A stretch of 64,000 nucleotides of DNA from Opitutaceae bacterium (GTDB lineage Bacteria; Verrucomicrobiota; Verrucomicrobiia; Opitutales; Opitutaceae): positions 124,001-188,000 of the forward strand of contig JAIXWY010000005.1 in the NCBI GenBank assembly GCA_027490995.1, written 5' to 3'. The position numbers and the translations under genes were made by a program. Of the stretch, positions 36,029-42,937 are shown in pieces. Each line of letters starts with the position of its first letter. The stretch's first letter is position 1. A model generated the notes under the pieces. It made no database searches. It saw nothing but the letters and a program-made list of their open reading frames with translations, and had not been told where the DNA came from.

Positions 36029-36727
36029 ATGCCCAAAAATACCCCCGCATCCCCAGCGACCCCAAAGCCCTCCCCTGCGCGCGGTCAATACAGCCCGTAC
36101 GTCAGGCTGAAGGACATGATCTATCGGGGTGAACTTGCGGCGGGGAAGCGCTTGGTGGAGCGGGAACTCGCCGAGCTCCTGATGATCAGCCGGATTCCCC
36201 TCCGCGAGGCGCTGATCCGCCTCCAGTCAGAAGGGTTAGTGCTGAGCAGTCGGAGCACCGGCGCCTACGTCGTCGATTTCTCTCCGAAGGACTTGGCGGA
36301 AATCTACTCGCTTCGCCGGGTGCTGGAGCCGTTCGCAGCGGGGCTCTTCGCGGAGAGGAAGGACCAGCAGCAGGTACTGCAGGACCTCCGCGAGATCTGC
36401 CAGCGCATGAGCGAGGTGGCGGTCGATGAGCGCGCTTGGGACAACCTCGACGAATGCGATTTCGAGTTCCACTGGCTCATCGTGCAGGCCTCCCGGCACA
36501 CCCGACTGATCCGGGCGTACGACATGAGCCAGATTCGAATCCTGGGTCGCCGGGACCAATACCGCTACCTGAAGACCGTGAGCCCGACCGCCACTGCGGA
36601 GATGCATCTGAAATTGCTCGACGTCCTCGCGCTCGGAAACGGCCCCAAAGCCGAGAAGGCGTTCTTCGAACACGTCGATCATGCCATGAAGGGTTTCCTG
36701 CGCACCTACGGACTATCCAAGGTCTAG
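36029..36727 (+). CDS. GntR-family (FCD) transcriptional regulator
   Basis: A 232-residue regulator: winged helix-turn-helix (about 22-85; LKDMIYRGELAAGKRLVERE, ISRIPLREALIRLQSEGLV) and a C-terminal FCD ligand domain (about 95-225; IYSLRRVLEPFAAGLFAE) with histidines suited to metal/ligand binding (FEFHWLIVQASRHT, EMHLKLLD, FFEHVDHAM). The frame is open upstream; the ATG at 36029 follows an AT-rich leader TTTTCTTCAA. It is divergent from the receptor operon, and two matching operator sites lie between. It probably represses the operon until a breakdown product binds. Confidence 0.9.
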   Translation: MPKNTPASPATPKPSPARGQYSPYVRLKDMIYRGELAAGKRLVERELAELLMISRIPLREALIRLQSEGLVLSSRSTGAYVVDFSPKDLAEIYSLRRVLEPFAAGLFAERKDQQQVLQDLREICQRMSEVAVDERAWDNLDECDFEFHWLIVQASRHTRLIRAYDMSQIRILGRRDQYRYLKTVSPTATAEMHLKLLDVLALGNGPKAEKAFFEHVDHAMKGFLRTYGLSKV

Positions 36728-36806
36728 CGGACGAGGGGCAGCAGCGCGGTAGAACCCCTCTCACGCACTCCCGCCGCCCGGACACTCCGCGCCCTTCACT
36801 TCTTTA

Positions 36807-36842
36807 TTGATATCATATCAACGAATCCGCATACGTTGATAT
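36807..36842 (+). promoter_or_regulatory. TTGATAT/ATATCAA dyad operator before metF
   Basis: TTGATAT-C-ATATCAA (36807-36821) is a perfect 7-bp inverted repeat with one spacer base. ATATCAACG (36815-36823) with CGTTGATAT (36834-36842) forms a second, perfect 9-bp repeat with 10 bases between. The element ends three bases before the metF ATG. ArsR-type regulators of the methionine cycle use AT-rich dyads of this kind; the binding protein is not encoded in the window. Confidence 0.7.
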
Positions 36843-36845
36843 GTC

Positions 36846-37721
36846 ATGATTGATCGGTCGATTTCCGAGCTCTTCTCTTCCGGACGACCCCTGCGTTCGC
36901 TGGAATTCTTCCCGCCGAAGGACGACGCGGGGGTGGAGCATCTGCGGCAGGCGGCCGTCGCACTGCGGAAGATTTCCCCGGATTTCGTCTCGGTCACCTA
37001 CGGGGCCGGCGGGAGTACCCGGGAGCGCACCGCGCAGGTCAGCGCCCTGCTGAAACGCGAACTGGGCTTCACGGTGATGCCTCACCTCACGTGCGTGGGA
37101 CACGGGACGGACGAACTCGACGCGCTGGCCGACCGGATTCACGGCGAGGGTTTCCGCAACATCATGGCCCTGCGGGGTGACCCTCCGAAAGGCGTCGCGC
37201 ACTTCGAGCCCACGGCCGGGGGCCTGCGCTACGCGAGCGAGTTGGTGGCCTTGCTCAAGCGCCGCCACCCGGACTTCTGCCTCGGTGTCGGCGGTTACCC
37301 GGAGAAACACCCGGAGGCTGCGAGCGCGGAGGCGGACCTCGATGCCCTGCGCGCCAAGGTAGACGCGGGCGCAAGCTTCGTCACCACGCAGCTCTTCTTC
37401 GACAACGCGGTCTACTTCCGCTTCGTCGAGCGCTGCCGGGCGCACGGGATCAATGTCCCCATCGTGCCAGGAATCATGCCGGTCCTGTCGCTCCGGCAAA
37501 TCCAACGCTTCACCGCGCTGTGCGGCGCGTCATTGCCGACCACGCTGCGCCGACGACTGGAGGCGACGGACGATCAACCCGACGTCGTTGAGATGATTGG
37601 GCTCGATTGGGCACTCGACCAGATCCGCGATCTGGTCGCGTCAGGTGCCCCCGGATACCATCTCTACATTCTGAACCGCGCCCGCAGCGCCCTCGCGCTC
37701 GCCGCGGGTCTGGCCGCCTGA
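36846..37721 (+). CDS. metF: 5,10-Methylenetetrahydrofolate reductase
   Basis: A 291-residue FAD enzyme that reduces methylene-THF to methyl-THF for methionine synthesis. Motifs: RSLEFFPPKDDAG near residue 20 (catalytic-Glu region), SVTYGAGGSTRERT, NIMALRGDPPKG and GVGGYPEKHPEA, with FFDNAVYF further on. Length fits bacterial MetF. The ATG lies immediately after a dyad operator, so there is no room for a Shine-Dalgarno sequence; the transcript may be leaderless or the real promoter may lie within the operator. Regulation by a methionine-cycle repressor is likely. Confidence 0.94.
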   Translation: MIDRSISELFSSGRPLRSLEFFPPKDDAGVEHLRQAAVALRKISPDFVSVTYGAGGSTRERTAQVSALLKRELGFTVMPHLTCVGHGTDELDALADRIHGEGFRNIMALRGDPPKGVAHFEPTAGGLRYASELVALLKRRHPDFCLGVGGYPEKHPEAASAEADLDALRAKVDAGASFVTTQLFFDNAVYFRFVERCRAHGINVPIVPGIMPVLSLRQIQRFTALCGASLPTTLRRRLEATDDQPDVVEMIGLDWALDQIRDLVASGAPGYHLYILNRARSALALAAGLAA

Positions 37722-37786
37722 GCCGGGCGCACGCGACTGACACGGTTTCGGTTGGCCTCACGCGGCGAGAGTGTTTCTCTGGTGGC

Positions 37787-38812
37787 ATGCGCTCCCCTCG
37801 CTTCGCCCTCCGCTTCATGGTGGCGGTTCTCGCCGGTCTGCCGTTCGCCACACTCTTTTCGCCGGGCCTCCATGGCGCCGCCGCCGAACCCGCCAAGATC
37901 CGCGTCCTGATCATCGATGGCCAAAACAACCACGCGTGGCGGGTCAACACGCCACTGCTGGCGCGCATCCTCACTGACACGGGCCGCTTCACGGTCGATA
38001 TCTCCACCACGCCTCCCGCGCGCCCTGCCCCGCCGCGCGCGCCGCGTAACCCTACCCCCGAACAACTCGCCGCCCACGAAGCGGCGGTCCGTCAAGCCGA
38101 AGCCGACGCCAAGATCCACGACACCAAAGCGCCTGCGCTCTGGGCCGCCTGGCGCCCCGCGTTCGCCCGTTACGATGTCGTGCTTTCCAATTACAACGGC
38201 GAAGACTGGCCGGAAGAAGTGCGCACGGCCTTTGTCACTTACGTGCGCGAGGGCGGCGGCTTCGTCTCGTACCACGCCGCCAACAACGCGTTCCCGAACT
38301 GGCCCGAGTACAACGCGATGATCGGTCTCGGTGGCTGGGGCGGTCGCACCGAAAAGTCCGGGCCCTACCTGCGTCTCCGCGCCAACGGCTGGTTCCGCGA
38401 CACCTCCACCGCCGGGCCGGGCGGCGGCCATGGTCCGCAACACGAATTCGTGATCGAATCGCGCCAACCCGATCACCCCATCGTCGCCGGCCTGCCAGCG
38501 CGCTGGCGCAACGCGAAGGATGAACTCTATCACGGTCTCCGCGGGCCGGCGGAAAATGTGACCGTTCTCGCCTCCGCTTATTCACCCGAAACCAAGGAAC
38601 AGGAGCCGATGCTCATGGTGATTCCGTTCGGCAAGGGGCGCGTATTCCACACGACCCTCGGACACGCGGCGGACGCGATCAATGGACTCAGTTTCCAGAT
38701 CACCCTGCAGCGAGGCACCGAGTGGGCCGCCACGGGACGGGTAACACTTCCGGCACCGCCGGCAGGTACCCTGACTGAGGATCGCGCTGCGCTCCGTCCG
38801 ATCGCCCCGTAG
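37787..38812 (+). CDS. Exported ThuA-like domain protein
   Basis: A 341-residue protein with a signal peptide (about 1-32, ending LHGAAAEPAK) and a ThuA (trehalose-utilisation) domain, a glutamine-amidotransferase-like fold: RVLIIDGQNNHAWRVNTPLL, VTYVREGGGFVSYHAANNAF, GKGRVFHTTLGHAADA. ThuA-like proteins are usual in PVC bacteria beside sugar dehydrogenases and oxidise or hydrolyse sugar derivatives; the actual substrate is unknown. A Pro/Ala-rich stretch with charged residues (about 70-115) interrupts the domain. It lies 65 bases after metF, probably by chance. Confidence 0.85.
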   Translation: MRSPRFALRFMVAVLAGLPFATLFSPGLHGAAAEPAKIRVLIIDGQNNHAWRVNTPLLARILTDTGRFTVDISTTPPARPAPPRAPRNPTPEQLAAHEAAVRQAEADAKIHDTKAPALWAAWRPAFARYDVVLSNYNGEDWPEEVRTAFVTYVREGGGFVSYHAANNAFPNWPEYNAMIGLGGWGGRTEKSGPYLRLRANGWFRDTSTAGPGGGHGPQHEFVIESRQPDHPIVAGLPARWRNAKDELYHGLRGPAENVTVLASAYSPETKEQEPMLMVIPFGKGRVFHTTLGHAADAINGLSFQITLQRGTEWAATGRVTLPAPPAGTLTEDRAALRPIAP

Positions 38813-38882
38813 GCGCCGCGGCGCGCCGAATCCCGGGAGTCGTTCCGCCCCAGCGCCCACGGAACACTCCGGCCAATGCGTC

Positions 38883-38911
38883 TTGCCCGGTGGATACAAC
38901 CGGGGTAGGAT
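38883..38911 (+). promoter_or_regulatory. Sigma-70 type promoter of the usp gene
   Basis: TTGCCC (38883-38888), 17 bases, TAGGAT (38906-38911). The -10 fits well and the spacing is ideal; the -35 is weaker. It lies about 110 bases before the usp start. Confidence 0.5.
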
Positions 38912-38934
38912 GATCGTGTCAGGACAACACGATC
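38912..38934 (+). promoter_or_regulatory. Perfect inverted repeat at the usp promoter
   Basis: GATCGTGT (38912-38919) and ACACGATC (38927-38934) are perfect inverted repeats with a 7-base spacer, immediately after the -10 hexamer. It could be an operator over the start of transcription or a 5'-end hairpin. Confidence 0.45.
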
Positions 38935-39019
38935 TACTGGGCTTGAACCGACGGCTTTTTAAACACGCGCCGGCCCGAGCATGGTCGATCGAAACCCTCA
39001 ACTCAGGAGAGATGTTCCG

Positions 39020-40408
39020 ATGAAGACCTCATCCAAAGCCCGTAAATCGCCGCGCCGGCCCGCTCCCATCACCGGCGTGCTCTGCGGCACCGACTTCAGT
39101 GAAAACGCCCGCGCGGCCGCCGATGTCGGCGCGCAACTCGCCCACGCATGGGAACAACCTCTCACGCTGGCCCACGCCACCGTGACACCGGACTCAGCCG
39201 CCGCTCGCTCCGCGCTCAGCCGCGAAGCCGCGCGACTCCGCAAGTCCTCTTCCGCCGGCATCCTGACCCGCCTCATCGAAGGCGAACCCAGCGACGCCCT
39301 CGCCGGCCGCACCGCAGTCGGGAGCACCCGGCTCGTCGTGGTATCCTCGCTCGGTGAGCGCGGTCCCGCCCGTTGGTTCCTCGGCAGCGTCGCCGAGCGG
39401 ACCGCCGAACATGCCACGGTTCCGACCCTGGTGGTCCGGAAATCCGAGCCGTTCAATGCATGGCTGCGCGGCGAGCGGTCGCTGCGCGTTTTCATCGCGT
39501 TCAACTTCACCGAAACCTCCGATGCTGCGCTGCGCTGGGTCCGCTCAGACTTGCTCCCAACCCGCGCCTGCGAACTGGTGCTCGCCCACGTGAACTGGCC
39601 GCCGCAAGAGCGGGCACGCGTCGGCGGCGCGGCGCCGATGCCCCTCGAGGGCAACCCCGCGGAGGTTCAACGCGTGCTCGTGCGCGACCTCAAAGCACGG
39701 GCCAACGAACTGCTCGGCACCGATGACTTTAAGGTACGGGTCGAACCCAATTGGGGACGCGCCGACGTACGACTCGCCGATATGGCCGCCGAGGAGGGAG
39801 CCGATCTTATCGTGGTCGGCTCACACCAAAGCCACGGTCTCCAGCGCCTCTGGCATCACTCGATCTCGCGCGGACTCTTGGAACGAGCGACCGCCAGTGT
39901 GGCCGTGGTGCCAACGCCTCCCGCCGCGCGTCATGGTGACGGCACCGTCCCGTGGGTCTGGCGGGTCCTGACCGCGACCGACTTCTCCGCGATCGGGGAT
40001 CGCGCGGTCGCCCACGCCTACGCCCTTCTGCCGCAGGGAGGAGTCCTGCGTCTCGTCCATGTCATTCCACCGGGCGCCACGAGCGATTCGCAGCAGGCTC
40101 CGGCTAAGCCCACGGCGCGGCAGGCCGCTCAACACCGCGCTTACGTCGAGTCCTGCCAGCGGCGTCTCGCGACCCTCATCCCGGCCGAGGCAAAGGAGCG
40201 TGGCGTAGAAACCGAGGTGACCGTACTGACGGCAGACGATGCGGCCCGCGAACTGCGTCAGGAGGCGGAGCGCTTCGGAGCAGATCTGGTCTGCCTTGGC
40301 ACGCACGGCCGCTCCGGGGTCGCGAAGGTGCTGATGGGATCAACGGCGCAGGCTGTGCTCGCCTCCTCCGTTCGGCCCGTTCTTCTTGTCAGGCCTCCCG
40401 CGGAGTAA
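39020..40408 (+). CDS. Universal stress protein with three tandem Usp domains
   Basis: A 462-residue protein built of three UspA-like domains: about 17-140 (VLCGTDFSENARAAADVGAQ), 150-290 (LRVFIAFNFTETSDAALRW) and 300-460 (WRVLTATDFSAIGDRAVAHA). The third has the full ATP-binding pattern G-x2-G-x9-G-S/T in GTHGRSGVAKVLMGST. The first is close to it, while in the second the glycines are replaced (GSHQSHGLQRLW). Two domains are usual; three are rare. AGGAG at 39005-39009 decides the ATG at 39020 over the upstream ATG at 38981; it is one of the few clear Shine-Dalgarno sites here. Expression under stress is expected. Confidence 0.88.
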   Translation: MKTSSKARKSPRRPAPITGVLCGTDFSENARAAADVGAQLAHAWEQPLTLAHATVTPDSAAARSALSREAARLRKSSSAGILTRLIEGEPSDALAGRTAVGSTRLVVVSSLGERGPARWFLGSVAERTAEHATVPTLVVRKSEPFNAWLRGERSLRVFIAFNFTETSDAALRWVRSDLLPTRACELVLAHVNWPPQERARVGGAAPMPLEGNPAEVQRVLVRDLKARANELLGTDDFKVRVEPNWGRADVRLADMAAEEGADLIVVGSHQSHGLQRLWHHSISRGLLERATASVAVVPTPPAARHGDGTVPWVWRVLTATDFSAIGDRAVAHAYALLPQGGVLRLVHVIPPGATSDSQQAPAKPTARQAAQHRAYVESCQRRLATLIPAEAKERGVETEVTVLTADDAARELRQEAERFGADLVCLGTHGRSGVAKVLMGSTAQAVLASSVRPVLLVRPPAE

Positions 40409-40440
40409 TCCGCCTCCGCTTCGTCATCCAAACGGTCGGT

Positions 40441-40469
40441 CCTCGCCCCCCTAACCGGGGGGTGCGAGG
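40441..40469 (+). terminator. Strong hairpin between usp and the MDR gene
   Basis: CCTCGC (40441-40446) pairs with GCGAGG (40464-40469), and CCCCC (40447-40451) with GGGGG (40458-40462), with a single bulged T (40463) and a six-base loop. There is no T run, so it is either a terminator that needs a factor or a processing barrier. Confidence 0.38.
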
Positions 40470-40492
40470 GGGAGAGGTCGGACCTGCACGCC

Positions 40493-41488
40493 ATGACACT
40501 CCCCCATTCGATGAAGCTCCTCCATTTGGAGGCGCCCGGACGCGCCGTCTGGCGCGAGGCACCGGTACCGCGCCCCGGCGCCGGCGAGGTCCTAGTCCGC
40601 ATTCTCGCCGTCGCCACCTGCCCGCACTGGGATCTGCACCTGTTCGCCGGGCAGCCCATGTTCCCCGGGATGGACCTGCGGTACCCGTACCTGCCCGGCC
40701 AACCCGGCCACGAAGCCACCGGCGAAGTCGTCGCCCTCGGTCCAGACGTCCATCGCCTTCGTCCCGGATGCCGGGTCGCGGTGTGGCGGGACACGGGACG
40801 TCGCCCGCAAGGGTGCTACGCGCAGTACAATGTGCTCCGCGAAGAGGACCTTCTGGAGGTTCCGGCAGACTTACCGTTGGACCGCCTAGCCTCCCTTGAG
40901 CTCGCGATGTGCGTCGAGGTTTCGTTCCAGACCCTGGCAGCCCAGGGCGGGATCGCCGGCCGACGCATCGGTCTCGCTGGCCTCGGCCCGGCCGGACTCG
41001 TCGCGGTGCAACTTGCCCGGGCTCACGGTGCCCGGGAGGTGATCGGCATCGATCCGGTTTCCAGCCGACGCGAGCTCGCGCTGCGCCTCGGGGCACACCG
41101 CGCGGCGGCACCGGACCCGTCGACGTGGCCAGCAAGCCGTGACGACCACCACGCGCTGGATGATGCCATCGATCTGACCGGCGTGCCGGCGTCGATTGAA
41201 TTTCTGATGGACCGGACGCGACGCTGCGTGACGCTCTTCGGCGTGCTGCGCGAGGAGGTCCGCTTTGGCACGCGACATCTCTTCGGCCCAGGTCTCGCGC
41301 TCGTCGGGTACGCTGACCACAACCGCGCCGCGGCGGAGTCCGCCCTCGCCTTCATCAAATCCGGCGCGCTGGACCTTTCGGCGCTCATCACGCACCGCCT
41401 GCCGTTCCGCCGCTATGCCGAGGCGGTGGATCTGCTCCGCCGAAAAGAGGCCATCAAGGTACTCTTCGATCCCTGGGACGAGGCGTGA
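40493..41488 (+). CDS. Medium-chain zinc-type alcohol dehydrogenase family protein
   Basis: A 331-residue MDR-family oxidoreductase: N-terminal GroES-like domain (about 8-125) with a region resembling zinc ligands (CPHWDLHLF, GHEATGEVVALG), then a Rossmann domain with GLAGLGPAGLVAVQLARAHGA (about 160-180). The N-terminal zinc site has Cys and GHE, so it may be catalytic. The structural four-Cys zinc lobe is absent. ATG 40511 (MKLLHLEAPG) is an equally good start. Its stop overlaps the next gene by four bases (GTGA), so it is translated with the TPMT and TSUP genes. Confidence 0.83.
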   Translation: MTLPHSMKLLHLEAPGRAVWREAPVPRPGAGEVLVRILAVATCPHWDLHLFAGQPMFPGMDLRYPYLPGQPGHEATGEVVALGPDVHRLRPGCRVAVWRDTGRRPQGCYAQYNVLREEDLLEVPADLPLDRLASLELAMCVEVSFQTLAAQGGIAGRRIGLAGLGPAGLVAVQLARAHGAREVIGIDPVSSRRELALRLGAHRAAAPDPSTWPASRDDHHALDDAIDLTGVPASIEFLMDRTRRCVTLFGVLREEVRFGTRHLFGPGLALVGYADHNRAAAESALAFIKSGALDLSALITHRLPFRRYAEAVDLLRRKEAIKVLFDPWDEA

Positions 41489-42129
41489 GCTTGGCGCCCG
41501 CGCCCACCCCGCGTGTGAAAAACCGTAAGGAGAGTGATCATCCGGACTTCTGGGAGGAGCGTTACCGCGCCGAGCGTCTCCCATGGGATCTCGGTGCGGA
41601 GCCGGTCGAACTCGCCAGCGCCTTGGTCTCGGAGTTCCGTCCCGCGGGCCGGGTGCTGATTCCCGGCTGCGGCTCCGGCTATGAGGTTCGGAGCTTCGTT
41701 GCGGCGGGCTGGGAGGTGTGCGCGATCGATTTCGCGCCCGCCGCAGTGGCCCGGGCGCAACGCATCTTGGGCCCCCTCGGTGATCGTGTGCAGCAGGCGG
41801 ACTTCTTCACGAGTGAGCTGTCGGGGCCGTTCGATCTCGTCTACGAGCGGACCTTCCTGTGTTCGCTGCCGCCGGAGCGCTGGCCGCACTATGCAGCGCG
41901 GATGACCTCCCTGCTGCGGCCCGGGGGCTGGCTCGCCGGAGTCTTCTTTTACGGTACAGATCCGGAACCCCCACCGCATCCGCTTTCGCCGGAGACCGCC
42001 CACCGCCTCTTCGGGAGCCACTTCCGCCTCCACGTGGATCGTCCCGTTTCCGCAGGTCAGTCGCTTCCCATTTACGGCGGCGCCGAACGCTGGCAGATCT
42101 GGCAGCTCCTCCCCGACCCCGTACCATGA
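41485..42129 (+). CDS. TPMT-family SAM-dependent methyltransferase
   Basis: A 214-residue methyltransferase of the thiopurine S-methyltransferase family, starting with GTG inside the preceding stop. FWEERYRAERLPWDLG (about 22-37) is the TPMT N-terminal signature, and VLIPGCGSGYEVRSFVAAGW (about 56-75) the SAM site. FDLVYERTFLCSLPPERW is also typical. Bacterial members methylate thiols, sulfide or chalcogen ions. Overlapping genes for an MDR enzyme and a TSUP transporter suggest one pathway for a sulfur or chalcogen compound, but the substrate is unknown. Confidence 0.85.
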   Translation: MSLAPAPTPRVKNRKESDHPDFWEERYRAERLPWDLGAEPVELASALVSEFRPAGRVLIPGCGSGYEVRSFVAAGWEVCAIDFAPAAVARAQRILGPLGDRVQQADFFTSELSGPFDLVYERTFLCSLPPERWPHYAARMTSLLRPGGWLAGVFFYGTDPEPPPHPLSPETAHRLFGSHFRLHVDRPVSAGQSLPIYGGAERWQIWQLLPDPVP

Positions 42130-42890
42130 CTTTCCCGCTTTGGGCCTATCCTCTGCTGTTTCTCACCGGGTTCGCGGCGGGTGTGATCGACAGCGTCGCA
42201 GGGGGCGGTGGCGTCCTCACGCTGCCCGTGCTGCTCAGCCTCGGCCTGCCACCCACGGAGGCGATCGCGACTAATAAGCTCCAAGCCAGCTTCGGCAGCG
42301 TGACCGCCGCATGGAGCTACGTGCGTAGCGGCGTGGTGTCATTTCGTGCCTGTCTTCCCGGAGCAATCCTGACCTTCATCGGCTCCCTCCTCGGCGCCGC
42401 CACCCTGCAATGGGTCCGGCCAGACCTGCTGGAGACCGTCGTGCCATGGCTGTTGGCTGGCATCCTCCTCTATACCGTCCTGCGGCCGCGTTTGGGCGAT
42501 CAGCAAACTCAGGCCCGCCTCTCCACCCGAACCTTCTTTCCGATCTTCGGGCTCGGATTGGGATTTTACGACGGAATCTTCGGGCCGGCCGTGGGTTCGT
42601 TTTGGACTCTGGCACTGATCGTCGTGCTGGGCCGGGACTTCGTCGCGGCGACCGGGATCACGAAGGTGATGAACGCCGCCAGCAACCTCGCGGCGCTCCT
42701 GCTTTTCCTCATCCTCGGCAAGGTGCACCTCACGCTCGGCTTGGCCATGGGCGCCGGTCAGATCCTCGGTGCCCGGGTCGGTTCGCGTCTCGTGATGACT
42801 CGCGGCGCACGTTTCGTCCGCCCCATCTTCATCACGATGGTGGCCGCCGTGCTCGCGCGCCTGCTCTGGCTTAGCCTCCAGCAGGGCTAA
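42126..42890 (+). CDS. TSUP (TauE/SafE) family membrane transporter
   Basis: A 254-residue protein with about eight helices in two halves. The first half has GFAAGVIDSVAGGGGVLTLPVLL and ATNKLQASFGSVTA; the second has GFYDGIFGPAVGSFW and ITKVMNAASNLAALL. These are typical of the TSUP family, which moves sulfite, sulfoacetate, thiosulfate or organic anions. It overlaps the TPMT gene by four bases (ATGA) and is the last of the trio. The frame extends upstream within the TPMT gene, but the ATG at 42126 is coupled and gives the family start. Confidence 0.88.
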   Translation: MTFPLWAYPLLFLTGFAAGVIDSVAGGGGVLTLPVLLSLGLPPTEAIATNKLQASFGSVTAAWSYVRSGVVSFRACLPGAILTFIGSLLGAATLQWVRPDLLETVVPWLLAGILLYTVLRPRLGDQQTQARLSTRTFFPIFGLGLGFYDGIFGPAVGSFWTLALIVVLGRDFVAATGITKVMNAASNLAALLLFLILGKVHLTLGLAMGAGQILGARVGSRLVMTRGARFVRPIFITMVAAVLARLLWLSLQQG

Positions 42891-42937
42891 GCCTGAGCCA
42901 GGACCGAGCGATATACGAAACCGCCCCGCTGCCCTCC

